Below are positions 53,911 to 63,193 of a DNA stretch of 64,000 bases, in pieces; position 1 is the stretch's first letter, and the number at the start of each line of letters is the position of its first letter. This DNA is from Pseudomonas sp. GR 6-02. GTDB taxonomy: Bacteria; Pseudomonadota; Gammaproteobacteria; Pseudomonadales; Pseudomonadaceae. The translations under genes and the position numbers were made by a program. The stretch is taken from positions 1,373,001-1,437,000 of the forward strand of contig NZ_CP011567.1 of the NCBI RefSeq assembly GCF_001655615.1. The letters are read 5' to 3'. Under the pieces are notes generated by a model, which ran no database searches, was not told the DNA's origin, and saw only the letters and a list, made by a program, of their open reading frames with translations.

Positions 53911-53925
53911 TTGTTGGAATTACAA
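53911..53925. promoter_or_regulatory. HexR-type operator, gap side
   Basis: TTGTTGGAATTACAA matches TTGT-N7-ACAA, the HexR consensus from P. putida (N7/N8). It lies just upstream of gap. Confidence 0.7.
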
Positions 53926-53972
53926 GATTATTCGCAAAAAAATAGAAAACAAGCCTTTTTAGTGGCAATATT

Positions 53973-53987
53973 TTGTTTTATCTACAA
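53973..53987. promoter_or_regulatory. HexR-type operator, edd side
   Basis: TTGTTTTATCTACAA matches TTGT-N7-ACAA. It lies 120 bp before the edd ATG and 62 bp from the other box. HexR releases it on binding 2-keto-3-deoxy-6-phosphogluconate. Confidence 0.75.
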
Positions 53988-54107
53988 CGAGTGACCTGAA
54001 TCAACTGGTCCGAATGATCAAGAAAGCCGTCTGTCATCCCGATCACAACGGCGTTTGATCAGCATAGACAATCAGGTCGCCACATCCGTTAGCCTGGAGT
54101 TCTACAC

Positions 54108-55934
54108 ATGCATCCCCGCGTCCTTGAGGTCACCGAACGGCTTATCGCCCGCAGCCGCGCCACGCGTGAGGCTTACCTTGCATTGATCCGTGGCGCCGCC
54201 AGTGACGGCCCGATGCGCGGCAAGCTGCAATGCGCCAACTTCGCCCACGGCGTGGCCGGATGTGGCAGCGACGACAAGCACAGCCTGCGGATGATGAACT
54301 CCGCCAACATCGCAATTGTTTCGTCATATAACGACATGCTCTCGGCGCACCAGCCGTACGAAGTCTTTCCTGAACAGATCAAAAAAGCCCTGCGCGAAAT
54401 CGGCTCCGTCGGCCAGTTCGCCGGTGGCACCCCGGCCATGTGCGATGGCGTGACCCAGGGCGAACCGGGCATGGAACTGAGCCTGCCGAGCCGTGAAGTG
54501 ATCGCGTTGTCCACCGCCGTGGCGCTGTCCCACAACATGTTCGATGGCGCGCTGATGCTCGGCATCTGCGACAAGATCGTGCCGGGCCTGATGATGGGCG
54601 CGTTGCGCTTCGGTCATCTGCCGATGATTTTCGTGCCGGGCGGGCCGATGGTGTCGGGCATCTCCAACAAGCAGAAAGCCGATGTGCGTCAGCGCTACGC
54701 CGAAGGCAAGGCGACCCGCGAAGAGCTGCTGGAATCGGAGATGAAGTCCTACCACAGCCCTGGCACCTGCACGTTCTACGGCACCGCCAACACCAACCAG
54801 TTGCTGATGGAAGTCATGGGCCTGCACTTGCCGGGCGCCTCGTTCGTCAACCCGAACACCCCGTTGCGCGATGCCCTGACCCGCGAAGCGGCGCATCAGG
54901 TGACGCGCCTGACCAAGCAGAATGGCAACTTCCTGCCGATCGGCGAAATCGTCGACGAGCGTTCGCTGGTCAACTCCATCGTGGCCCTGCACGCCACCGG
55001 CGGCTCGACCAACCACACCTTGCACATGCCGGCCATCGCCATGGCCGCAGGCATCCAGTTGACCTGGCAGGACATGGCCGACCTCTCCGAGGTGGTGCCG
55101 ACCCTGAGCCACGTGTACCCGAACGGCAAAGCCGACATCAACCACTTCCAGGCAGCGGGCGGCATGTCGTTCCTGATCCGCGAACTGCTGGAAGCCGGCC
55201 TGCTCCACGAAAACGTCAACACCGTGCTCGGCCACGGCCTGAGCCGCTACACCAAAGAGCCGTTCCTCGAAAACGGCGAGCTGGTCTGGCGCGAAGGCCC
55301 GATCGAAAGCCTCGACGAAAACATCCTGCGCCCAGTGGCTCGGGCATTCTCGGCAGAGGGTGGCTTGCGGGTGATGGAAGGCAATCTCGGTCGTGGCGTG
55401 ATGAAGGTCTCGGCAGTCGCCCTGGAAAACCAGGTCGTCGAAGCCCCGGCCATGGTGTTCCAGGATCAACAGGACCTGGCCGATGCGTTCAAGGCCGGTC
55501 TGCTGGAGAAGGATTTTGTCGCGGTAATGCGCTTCCAGGGCCCGCGTTCCAACGGCATGCCGGAACTGCACAAGATGACGCCGTTCCTCGGCGTGTTGCA
55601 GGACCGTGGCTTCAAAGTCGCGTTGGTGACTGACGGACGCATGTCCGGCGCCTCGGGGAAAATCCCGGCGGCAATCCACGTCAGCCCCGAAGCTTATGTG
55701 GGCGGCGCTTTGGCGCGGGTGCGAGAGGGCGATATCATCCGCGTCGATGGCGTCAAAGGCACCCTGGAGCTTAAGGTGGACGCCGAAGAATTTGCAGCGC
55801 GCGAGCCGGCTAAAGGCCTGTTGGGCAACAACATCGGCACCGGTCGCGAACTGTTTGGTTTCATGCGCATGGCCTTCAGCTCCGCAGAGCAAGGCGCCAG
55901 CGCCTTTACTTCTGCCCTGGAGACGCTTAATTGA
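54108..55934 (+). CDS. edd: 6-phosphogluconate dehydratase
   Basis: First enzyme of the Entner-Doudoroff pathway; 608 aa of the IlvD/Edd family with an iron-sulfur cluster. Starts [20 protein letters not shown]. Motifs: [55 protein letters not shown]. Head of edd-glk; the stop overlaps the TTG start of glk by 3 nt. The eda and zwf genes are not in the window. Confidence 0.97.
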   Translation: MHPRVLEVTERLIARSRATREAYLALIRGAASDGPMRGKLQCANFAHGVAGCGSDDKHSLRMMNSANIAIVSSYNDMLSAHQPYEVFPEQIKKALREIGSVGQFAGGTPAMCDGVTQGEPGMELSLPSREVIALSTAVALSHNMFDGALMLGICDKIVPGLMMGALRFGHLPMIFVPGGPMVSGISNKQKADVRQRYAEGKATREELLESEMKSYHSPGTCTFYGTANTNQLLMEVMGLHLPGASFVNPNTPLRDALTREAAHQVTRLTKQNGNFLPIGEIVDERSLVNSIVALHATGGSTNHTLHMPAIAMAAGIQLTWQDMADLSEVVPTLSHVYPNGKADINHFQAAGGMSFLIRELLEAGLLHENVNTVLGHGLSRYTKEPFLENGELVWREGPIESLDENILRPVARAFSAEGGLRVMEGNLGRGVMKVSAVALENQVVEAPAMVFQDQQDLADAFKAGLLEKDFVAVMRFQGPRSNGMPELHKMTPFLGVLQDRGFKVALVTDGRMSGASGKIPAAIHVSPEAYVGGALARVREGDIIRVDGVKGTLELKVDAEEFAAREPAKGLLGNNIGTGRELFGFMRMAFSSAEQGASAFTSALETLN

Positions 55935-56881
55935 AACTGGCTTTGGTCGGTGACATCGGTGGGACCAACGCACGTTTCGCGTTGTGGAAAAACCAGCAAC
56001 TGGAATCAGTCCAGGTGCTGGCGACGGCAGACCACGCCAGTCCGGAGGAGGCTATCGCGCTCTATCTGAACGGGCTCGGTCTGGCGCCGGGTTCGATCGG
56101 TTCGGTGTGCCTGTCGGTGGCGGGCCCTGTGAGCGGTGATGAATTCAAGTTCACCAACAATCACTGGCGGCTCAGTCGCAAGGGTTTCTGCAAGACCTTG
56201 CAGGTGGATCAACTGCTGCTGGTCAACGATTTCTCGGCCATGGCGCTGGGCATGACCCGCTTGCAGCCGGGCGAGTTCCGGGTGGTCTGCGAAGGCACGC
56301 CGGAACCGTTGCGGCCAGCGGTGGTGATCGGTCCGGGCACGGGGCTGGGCGTAGGCACGTTGCTCGATCTGGGCGAGGGCCGTTTTGCCGCGTTGCCGGG
56401 GGAGGGTGGTCACGTCGATCTGCCGCTGAGCAGCCCACGAGAAACCCAGCTGTGGCAACACATCTACAACGAGATCGGCCATGTCAGCGCTGAAACGGCA
56501 TTGAGCGGCGGTGGTTTGCCGCGAGTCTACCGGGCGATCTGCGCCGTTGACGGCCACACACCTGTGCTCGACACGCCTGAGGCGATCACGGCGGCCGGGC
56601 TGGCGGGTGATCCGATTGCCCTGGAAGTGCTCGAGCAGTTCTGCTGCTGGCTCGGCCGCGTGGCCGGCAACAATGTGCTGACCACCGGTGCACGGGGTGG
56701 TGTGTACATCGTTGGTGGAGTGATTCCACGGTTTGCCGACTTTTTCGTTAAAAGCGGTTTCGCCCGGTGCTTTGCCGACAAGGGTTGCATGAGCGATTAC
56801 TTCAAAGGCATTCCGGTGTGGCTGGTGACAGCGCCGTATTCCGGCCTTGTTGGCGCGGGTGTGGCGTTGGAGCAGGCCTGA
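55931..56881 (+). CDS. glk: Glucokinase
   Basis: A 316-aa ATP-dependent glucokinase, beginning with TTG 55931 within the edd stop region ([19 protein letters not shown]). Motifs: [12 protein letters not shown] (phosphate 1), [11 protein letters not shown] and [13 protein letters not shown], and GGVIPRF near the C-terminus. It phosphorylates imported glucose before the oxidative route. Confidence 0.95.
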   Translation: MKLALVGDIGGTNARFALWKNQQLESVQVLATADHASPEEAIALYLNGLGLAPGSIGSVCLSVAGPVSGDEFKFTNNHWRLSRKGFCKTLQVDQLLLVNDFSAMALGMTRLQPGEFRVVCEGTPEPLRPAVVIGPGTGLGVGTLLDLGEGRFAALPGEGGHVDLPLSSPRETQLWQHIYNEIGHVSAETALSGGGLPRVYRAICAVDGHTPVLDTPEAITAAGLAGDPIALEVLEQFCCWLGRVAGNNVLTTGARGGVYIVGGVIPRFADFFVKSGFARCFADKGCMSDYFKGIPVWLVTAPYSGLVGAGVALEQA

Positions 56882-56896
56882 GACCGCGTCACCTCA

Positions 56897-56963
56897 TTCG
56901 CGGGCAAGCCTCGCTCCTACAAGGAATGTCACGAACCCTGTAGGAGCGAGGCTTGCCCGCGAA
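56897..56963. repeat. Paired REP elements (TTCGCGGGCAAGCCTCG type)
   Basis: TTCGCGGGCAAGCCTCGCTC faces GGAGCGAGGCTTGCCCGCGA. Between glk and gltR. Confidence 0.85.
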
Positions 56964-57041
56964 GAGGCCGGAACAGACAACATAGATCCATGATCGATCA
57001 GGCATAATCCTCCCTAACACAAACAACAAGGACGCCGCCCC

Positions 57042-57773
57042 GTGAGCTCAGTCAACAAGTCGATTTTGTTGGTCGATGACGATCAAGAGATACGCGAGTT
57101 GCTGGACACCTACCTGACCCGTGCCGGTTTCCAGGTCCGCACCACGCCCGATGGCGCAGGCTTTCGTCAGGCGCTGAACGAGGCGCCGAGCGATCTGGTG
57201 ATCCTCGACGTGATGCTGCCGGACGAAGATGGTTTCAGCCTCTGCCGCTGGATCCGCCAGCACCCGCGCCAGGCCCACGTGCCGATCATCATGCTCACCG
57301 CCAGTTCCGATGAGGCTGACCGCGTCATCGGCCTGGAACTGGGCGCCGACGACTACCTCGGCAAACCCTTCAGCCCCCGTGAATTGCAGGCGCGGATCAA
57401 AGCCTTGTTGCGTCGCGCGCAGTTCGGTCAGGAGCGTTCCGGCGGTGAAGTGCTGGCCTTCGACGACTGGCGGCTGGACATGGTCAGCCATCGGCTGTTC
57501 CACACCGACGGCGAAGAAGTGATTCTCTCCGGCGCCGATTTCGCCCTGCTGAAACTGTTCCTCGATCACCCCCAGGAAATCCTCGACCGCGACACCATCG
57601 GCAACGCCACCCGTGGCCGTGACCTGATGCCGCTCGATCGCATCGTCGACATGGCGGTCAGCCGTTTGCGCCAGCGTCTGCGCGACACCGAAAAACCGCC
57701 GCGGCTGATCCGGACGGTGCGTGGCAGTGGCTACCAATTGGCAGCCAACGTGGTTGCCGGCAATGGTCACTGA
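57042..57773 (+). CDS. gltR: GltR, OmpR-family response regulator for glucose uptake
   Basis: A 243-aa regulator: receiver domain with phosphorylation site D56 (VILDVMLPDEDG) and acidic pair DDD near 12-14, then an OmpR-type winged helix ending RLIRTVRGSGYQLA. Start GTG 57042. AACAACAA, the Crc/Hfq type motif, lies 13 nt before the start, next to GGA. Overlaps gtrS by 11 nt. Known in P. aeruginosa and P. putida to control glucose transport genes. Confidence 0.92.
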   Translation: MSSVNKSILLVDDDQEIRELLDTYLTRAGFQVRTTPDGAGFRQALNEAPSDLVILDVMLPDEDGFSLCRWIRQHPRQAHVPIIMLTASSDEADRVIGLELGADDYLGKPFSPRELQARIKALLRRAQFGQERSGGEVLAFDDWRLDMVSHRLFHTDGEEVILSGADFALLKLFLDHPQEILDRDTIGNATRGRDLMPLDRIVDMAVSRLRQRLRDTEKPPRLIRTVRGSGYQLAANVVAGNGH

Positions 57774-59232
57774 GTTCCTGCGCAAGCTCGCCGGGCGCGT
57801 GCCGGTGCCGCGCTCGCTGCTCGGGCGCATGCTGCTGCTGACCCTGTTGGCGGTGCTGTTTGCCCAGACGCTGTCGAGCGTGATCTGGGTTTCGCAACTG
57901 CGTGCTACCCAACTCGAAGGCCTGGTCACCAGCGCCCGCAGCCTGGCCCATTCGATGACGGCCAGCGTCAGTTATTTCCGCTCGTTGCCGGTGGCGTTCA
58001 GGCCGCTGGTGCTCGACCAGTTGCGCAGCATGGGCGGCACCCGGTTCGTGGTGACCCTCAACGACAAACCCTTAGGCATGGAAGTGCTGCCGATCACGCC
58101 GCGCAAAGAAGCGGTGCTCAAAGCGGTGGACGAAGTGCTGCGCCAGTCGCTGGGCCAGGACGCCGATATTTCGGTGACGTTCGTCAGCCCCGAAGACCTG
58201 CGGATCTTCAATAGCGGGCTGAAACTCGATGAATTGCCACGCTCCTGGGCGCACTACGCGTTGACCCTGGAGCCAGTGAACCCACCGGTGCTGGTCACGC
58301 AAATCCAGATGGCGCCGGGGGAATGGCTGTACATCGCTTCGCTGTTGCCCGAGCCCTACACCAGTCTTGAAGAGCAAGGCCTGCCGGCACAGCAAGTCTG
58401 GTTCATCGTACTCACCAGCGGCTTCTTACTCCTGTTCATTGGCCTGCTGGTGCATTGGCAGAGCCGGCCACTCAAGCGATTGGCGCGGGCGGCGCGGGAC
58501 ATGTCCCTGGGCGCCGACGTCGAACCAGTCGCTCAGGGGGGCGGCAGTGAAGTGGTGGAAGTCGGTCGCGCGTTCAATGCGATGCGTGAACGCATCAGCC
58601 GTTACCTGACCGAGCGCAGCCAGTTGTTCAGCGCGATTTCCCATGACTTGCGCACACCGATCACTCGGCTGCGACTGCGGGTTGAATTACTTGAAGACGA
58701 AAAGCTGCAAGCCAAGTTCGGTCGTGATCTGGATGAGCTGGAGTTGCTGGTCAAAGGCGCGCTGCAATGCGTGAAAGACACCGACATCCACGAAAACATC
58801 GAGCCGGTGGATCTCAACCATGTGCTCGACTGCCTGGTGGAACCGTATCTGGCGCCTAACGGCAATGGCCGCGTGACTCAGCAGGGGCGGGCGCTGGCGC
58901 CGTATCCCGGCAAGCCACTGGCGCTCAAGCGCTGCATCGGCAACCTGATCGACAACGCCTTGAAGTACGGGCAGAACGCGCATCTGCACATCGATGACGA
59001 CGAGAGCGCGTTCGTCCTGCATGTCGACGACGAAGGCCCGGGTGTGCCGGAGCAGCGGCTGGAGCAAGTGTTCGAGCCGCACTTCCGCCTGGCCGGGCAG
59101 CAACAGGGTTATGGCTTGGGGCTGGGGATTGCCCGCAACATCGCCCATAGCCATGGCGGCGAAGTCAGCCTGCAAAACCTGCGTGAAGGCGGGTTGCGCG
59201 TGACGTTGCAGTTGCCGCGACCAATGGATTGA
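57763..59232 (+). CDS. gtrS: GtrS, sensor histidine kinase for glucose uptake
   Basis: An inner-membrane kinase of 489 aa from ATG 57763 (MVTEFLRKLAGRVPVPRSLLG). TM1 (about 25-45), a periplasmic part to about 215, TM2 (about 220-240), HAMP, H box FSAISHDLRTPITRLRLR, and ATPase motifs NLIDNALKYG, DEGPGVP and GYGLGLGIARN. In P. aeruginosa GtrS binds 2-ketogluconate and 6-phosphogluconate. Coupled to gltR. The frame is open to 57721 but the overlap start is preferred. Confidence 0.92.
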   Translation: MVTEFLRKLAGRVPVPRSLLGRMLLLTLLAVLFAQTLSSVIWVSQLRATQLEGLVTSARSLAHSMTASVSYFRSLPVAFRPLVLDQLRSMGGTRFVVTLNDKPLGMEVLPITPRKEAVLKAVDEVLRQSLGQDADISVTFVSPEDLRIFNSGLKLDELPRSWAHYALTLEPVNPPVLVTQIQMAPGEWLYIASLLPEPYTSLEEQGLPAQQVWFIVLTSGFLLLFIGLLVHWQSRPLKRLARAARDMSLGADVEPVAQGGGSEVVEVGRAFNAMRERISRYLTERSQLFSAISHDLRTPITRLRLRVELLEDEKLQAKFGRDLDELELLVKGALQCVKDTDIHENIEPVDLNHVLDCLVEPYLAPNGNGRVTQQGRALAPYPGKPLALKRCIGNLIDNALKYGQNAHLHIDDDESAFVLHVDDEGPGVPEQRLEQVFEPHFRLAGQQQGYGLGLGIARNIAHSHGGEVSLQNLREGGLRVTLQLPRPMD

Positions 59233-59241
59233 CACTGCCCC

Positions 59242-59333
59242 TGTGGCGAGGGAGCTTGCTCCCGTTGGACTGCGCAGCAGTCCCTCTTTCAGGGCCGCTC
59301 CGCGCCCCAACGGGAGCAAGCTCCCTCGCCACA
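59242..59333. repeat. Paired REP elements (TGTGGCGAGGGAGCTTGC type)
   Basis: TGTGGCGAGGGAGCTTGCTC faces GAGCAAGCTCCCTCGCCACA. Right after gtrS. Same family as 1565-1697. Confidence 0.85.
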
Positions 59334-59363
59334 ATTAACCACTCACTTCAAAATCAGGGTGAA

Positions 59364-59429
59364 TGTCACAGGTCGGTGACATAACGCTCCCCCTTCGTTA
59401 CCTGCCCGCCACCGACCGTTGTTTAGACT
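59364..59429 (+). promoter_or_regulatory. Paired GTNAC promoter module, copy 1 (isomerase gene)
   Basis: TGTCAC-N6-GTGACAT-N8-CCCTTCGTTACCTGC, then 18 nt, then TAGACT (59424-59429). GTNAC steps start at 59365, 59376 and 59397, so they are 11 and 21 bp apart, in helical phase. No good -35, so an activator is expected. The same module precedes gtsA (60718-60783). Candidate GltR operator; inferred. Confidence 0.55.
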
Positions 59430-59462
59430 GGTCCCAGTCATAACAACAAAAAAAGGTATCGC

Positions 59463-60722
59463 ATGGACACCTTCCAACCCGCCTTCAGCAGTTGGCTGAA
59501 CGCGCCTGCCCATCAGCAATGGCTCGCCGCCGAAGGCCTGCGCCTGCTGGCATTTGCCAAGGCTTCAAAGCTTCCCGAAGGTTTCGGCAACATTGATGAA
59601 AAGGGGCGCCTGGCGGTCAACGCGCAAGCCGAAACCATGAACACCGCGCGCATGACCCACAGCTTCGCCATGGCCCACATCCAGGGTTTGCCGGGGTTCG
59701 CCGAGCTGGTGGATCACGGCATCAAAGCCCTCAGCGGGCCGCTGCGTGACGCCGAACACGGTGGCTGGTTCGCCACGCCCGAACACCGCGACGGCAATAC
59801 CGGCAAAGCCGCTTACCTGCATGCCTTCGTGGCGTTGGCCGCGAGTTCTGCGGTGGTTGCCCAGCGTCCCGGTGCGCAAGCCTTGCTCGATGATGCGATC
59901 CACATCATCGACAGCCATTTCTGGAGCGAGGAGGAGGGCGCCATGCGTGAGTCCTTCAACCGCGACTTCAGTTGCGAGGAGGCCTATCGCGGCGCCAACA
60001 GCAACATGCACGCCACCGAAGCCTTTCTCGCCCTGGCCGATGTCACCGAGGACCACCGCTGGCTGATTCGCGCGCAGCGCATCGTCGAGCGTGTCATTCA
60101 CGAACACGCCGCCGCCAACGATTACCTGGTGGTCGAACATTTCGACCGCGACTGGCAGCCGCTGCGTGACTACAACCACGACAACCCGGCCGACGGTTTC
60201 CGCCCTTACGGCACCACGCCGGGTCATGGTTTCGAATGGGCGCGGTTGTTACTGCACCTTGAAGCGGCGCGGGTGCAAGCCGGGATGCTCACGCCGGGCT
60301 GGCTGGTCACCGATGCGCAAAAACTCTTCGAGCATAATTGCCGTCACGGCTGGGACATCGATGGCGCGCCGGGCATTGTCTACACCCTCGACTGGGACAA
60401 TCGCGCGGTGGTTCGTCATCGTTTGCACTGGACTCATTGCGAAGCCAGCGCCGCCGCCAGTGCGCTGCTAAAACGCACCGGTGATGAGCAATACGAGCGT
60501 TGGTACCGACTGTTCTGGGAATTCTGTGACAGTCATTTCATCGACCGCTGCGATGGCAGCTGGCATCACGAGCTCGATCCGCTGAACCGCCTGAGCGCCG
60601 ATATCTGGGCCGGTAAACCTGACCTGTATCACGCCTGGCAAGCCGTATTGATCCCGCGCCTGCCATTGGCGCCGAGCATGGCCAGTGCGCTGGCGCAATT
60701 GTCCCAGAGCGCTCCTGTGTAA
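59463..60722 (+). CDS. AGE-family sugar isomerase, likely D-mannose isomerase
   Basis: A 419-aa (alpha/alpha)6-barrel of the N-acylglucosamine 2-epimerase family. Motifs: NAQAETMNTARMTHSFAMAH, GGWFA, EAYRGANSNMHATEAFLA, and a histidine in PGHGFEWARLLL, a catalytic site of YihS and mannose isomerases. No acyl-sugar context, so mannose-fructose interconversion is the best guess. It lies between gtrS and gtsA, where in the P. aeruginosa order I recall no such gene. Shares promoter and leader motifs with gtsA. AACAACAA lies 14 nt before the ATG. Confidence 0.85.
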   Translation: MDTFQPAFSSWLNAPAHQQWLAAEGLRLLAFAKASKLPEGFGNIDEKGRLAVNAQAETMNTARMTHSFAMAHIQGLPGFAELVDHGIKALSGPLRDAEHGGWFATPEHRDGNTGKAAYLHAFVALAASSAVVAQRPGAQALLDDAIHIIDSHFWSEEEGAMRESFNRDFSCEEAYRGANSNMHATEAFLALADVTEDHRWLIRAQRIVERVIHEHAAANDYLVVEHFDRDWQPLRDYNHDNPADGFRPYGTTPGHGFEWARLLLHLEAARVQAGMLTPGWLVTDAQKLFEHNCRHGWDIDGAPGIVYTLDWDNRAVVRHRLHWTHCEASAAASALLKRTGDEQYERWYRLFWEFCDSHFIDRCDGSWHHELDPLNRLSADIWAGKPDLYHAWQAVLIPRLPLAPSMASALAQLSQSAPV

Positions 60723-60783
60723 CCATGTGGTGACATTCGCGCGTCCCTTCGTTACCTGCGAAGGGCTATCCCCTGTTTAAAAT
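60718..60783 (+). promoter_or_regulatory. Paired GTNAC promoter module, copy 2 (gtsA)
   Basis: TGTAAC-N6-GTGACAT-N8-CCCTTCGTTACCTGC, 18 nt, then TAAAAT (60778-60783). GTNAC steps start at 60719, 60730 and 60751 (11 and 21 bp), exactly as in copy 1. The first step overlaps the stop of the isomerase gene. CCCTTCG-N7-CGAAGGG is also an inverted repeat in this copy. Confidence 0.55.
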
Positions 60784-60839
60784 CCTATGCAGCGCAAGCA
60801 CCAGACTTGCATGCATAACAACAAGAAAGGTACTACTAG

Positions 60840-62141
60840 ATGAATGCGATTTCTCGCCTCGCTACTGTCATTTCTCTCGCTTCACTGCTTCCCGTTGCTG
60901 CATTCCCGCTCAGTGCCCTTGCCGCCGATTCCAAAGGTTCGGTGGAAGTCGTTCACTGGTGGACGTCTGGTGGTGAAAAAGCAGCTGTCGATGTGCTCAA
61001 GGCTCAAGTCGAAAAAGACGGCTTCACCTGGAAAGACGGTGCAGTCGCCGGCGGTGGCGGTGCCACGGCCATGACCGTACTCAAAAGCCGCGCCGTGGCC
61101 GGTAACCCGCCGGGCGTAGCACAGATCAAAGGCCCGGACATTCAGGAATGGGCGTCTACCGGTCTGCTCGATACCGACGTCTTGAAAGACGCTGCCAAAG
61201 CTGAGAAGTGGGACAGCCTGCTCGACAAGAAAGTCTCCGATACCGTGAAGTACGACGGTAACTATGTGGCCGTGCCGGTGAACATTCACCGCGTCAACTG
61301 GTTGTGGATCAATCCGGAAGTCTTCAAGAAAGCCGGCATCGAAAAAGCGCCAACCACCCTTCAGGAATTCTACGCGGCCGGTGACAAGCTCAAGGCTGCG
61401 GGCTTCATTGCGCTGGCCCACGGTGGCCAGCCTTGGCAAGACAGCACCGTGTTCGAAGCGGTGGTCCTGTCGGTCATGGGCGTCGATGGCTACAAGAAAG
61501 CCCTGGTCGATCTGGATAACGCGGCGCTGACCGGTCCTGACATGGTCAAGGCGCTGACCGAGCTGAAGAAAGTCGCGACCTACATGGACGCCGACGGCAA
61601 AGGCCAGGACTGGAACCTGGAGGCGGCCAAGGTCATCAACGGCAAGGCCGGCATGCAGATCATGGGTGACTGGGCCAAGAGCGAGTGGACAGCGGCCAAG
61701 AAAGTCGCCGGCAAGGATTACGAATGCGTAGCCTTCCCGGGCACCGACAAGGCCTTCACCTACAACATCGACTCGCTGGCCGTGTTCAAGCAGAAAGACA
61801 AGGGCACTGCTGCAGCTCAGCAGGACATTGCCAAGATCGTGCTGGGTGAGAACTTCCAGAAAGTCTTCAGCATCAACAAGGGTTCGATCCCGGTTCGAAA
61901 CGACATGCTGAGTGACATGGGCAAGTACGGTTTCGACTCCTGCGCCCAGACGGCTGCCAAAGACTTCCTGGCGGACGCCAAGACCGGTGGCTTGCAGCCG
62001 AGCATGGCGCACAACATGGCGACCACGCTGGCGGTACAGGGTGCTTTCTTTGATGTCGTGACCAACTTCATCAACGATCCGAAAGCCGATCCTGCCACTG
62101 CCGCCAAGCAACTCGGCACTGCCATTAAAGCGGCCAAGTAA
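60840..62141 (+). CDS. gtsA: Glucose ABC transporter substrate-binding protein
   Basis: Periplasmic sugar-binding protein of 433 aa (family 1). Signal peptide cleaved near [26 protein letters not shown] and [19 protein letters not shown] are typical of the glucose/mannose group (gltB of P. aeruginosa, gtsA of P. putida). AACAACAA lies about 16 nt before the ATG, followed by AAAGG. A REP doublet separates it from the permease genes. Confidence 0.95.
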   Translation: MNAISRLATVISLASLLPVAAFPLSALAADSKGSVEVVHWWTSGGEKAAVDVLKAQVEKDGFTWKDGAVAGGGGATAMTVLKSRAVAGNPPGVAQIKGPDIQEWASTGLLDTDVLKDAAKAEKWDSLLDKKVSDTVKYDGNYVAVPVNIHRVNWLWINPEVFKKAGIEKAPTTLQEFYAAGDKLKAAGFIALAHGGQPWQDSTVFEAVVLSVMGVDGYKKALVDLDNAALTGPDMVKALTELKKVATYMDADGKGQDWNLEAAKVINGKAGMQIMGDWAKSEWTAAKKVAGKDYECVAFPGTDKAFTYNIDSLAVFKQKDKGTAAAQQDIAKIVLGENFQKVFSINKGSIPVRNDMLSDMGKYGFDSCAQTAAKDFLADAKTGGLQPSMAHNMATTLAVQGAFFDVVTNFINDPKADPATAAKQLGTAIKAAK

Positions 62142-62150
62142 TGCTTGGCC

Positions 62151-62240
62151 TGTAGGAGCCGGCTTGCTGGCGATAGCGATGTGTCATTCAACGCAGATGT
62201 CGACTGACACACCGCCTTCGCCAGCAAGCCGGCTCCTACA
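62151..62240. repeat. Paired REP elements between gtsA and gtsB
   Basis: TGTAGGAGCCGGCTTGCTGG faces CCAGCAAGCCGGCTCCTACA across 50 bp. A different REP subtype from the others in the window, placed inside an operon. Confidence 0.85.
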
Positions 62241-62284
62241 GGGGACCTGGCCGAATTCTCTCTCTCTTCGTACTGGATCTTCCC

Positions 62285-63193
62285 ATGAGTTCTGTTGCTG
62301 TGTTCAGCAAGGCCTCGCCGTTCGATGCATTGCAGCGCTGGCTCCCCAAGCTGGTGCTGGCGCCGAGCATGTTCATTGTTCTGGTGGGGTTCTATGGCTA
62401 TATCCTGTGGACCTTCGTCCTGTCGTTCACCACTTCGACCTTCCTGCCGACTTACAAATGGGCGGGTCTGGCGCAGTACCAGCGGCTGTTCGACAACGAT
62501 CGCTGGTGGGTAGCGAGCAAGAACCTGGCGCTTTTCGGCGGCATGTTCATCGGTATCACCCTGGTGATCGGTGTGTTGCTGGCGGTGTTTCTTGATCAGC
62601 GCATTCGTCGCGAAGGTTTCATTCGCACCATTTACCTGTACCCGATGGCGCTTTCGATGATCGTCACCGGTACTGCCTGGAAATGGCTGCTCAACCCGGG
62701 CATGGGCCTGGACAAATTGCTGCGTGACTGGGGCTGGGAAGGCTTTCGCCTGGACTGGCTGATCGATCCGGATCGCGTTGTGTACTGCCTGGTGATCGCG
62801 GCGGTATGGCAAGCCTCGGGCTTTATCATGGCGATGTTCCTCGCCGGCCTGCGTGGCGTTGATCAATCGATCATCCGTGCCGCCCAGATCGATGGCGCGA
62901 GCATGCCGCGCATTTACCTGAAAGTGGTGTTGCCGAGCCTGCGCCCGGTGTTCTTCAGCGCAGTGATGATCCTGGCCCACATCGCTATCAAGAGTTTCGA
63001 CCTGGTAGCGGCAATGACCGCCGGTGGCCCGGGTTATTCCTCCGATCTGCCTGCGATGTTCATGTATTCCTTCACCTTCAGTCGCGGCCAGATGGGCATG
63101 GGCTCGGCCAGTGCGATTCTGATGCTCGGTGCGATTCTCGCGATCATCGTGCCTTACCTGTACTCCGAGCTGAGGGCCAAACGTCATGACTAG
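62285..63193 (+). CDS. gtsB: Glucose ABC transporter permease (MalF-like)
   Basis: A 302-aa inner-membrane subunit with six TM helices (starting about 22). The ATPase-contact EAA loop reads RAAQIDGASMPRIYLKVVLPSL, split as RAAQIDGASM and PRIYLKVVLPSL. Starts MSSVAVFSKASPF. Corresponds to P. aeruginosa gltF. Overlaps the next gene by 8 nt. Confidence 0.94.
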   Translation: MSSVAVFSKASPFDALQRWLPKLVLAPSMFIVLVGFYGYILWTFVLSFTTSTFLPTYKWAGLAQYQRLFDNDRWWVASKNLALFGGMFIGITLVIGVLLAVFLDQRIRREGFIRTIYLYPMALSMIVTGTAWKWLLNPGMGLDKLLRDWGWEGFRLDWLIDPDRVVYCLVIAAVWQASGFIMAMFLAGLRGVDQSIIRAAQIDGASMPRIYLKVVLPSLRPVFFSAVMILAHIAIKSFDLVAAMTAGGPGYSSDLPAMFMYSFTFSRGQMGMGSASAILMLGAILAIIVPYLYSELRAKRHD

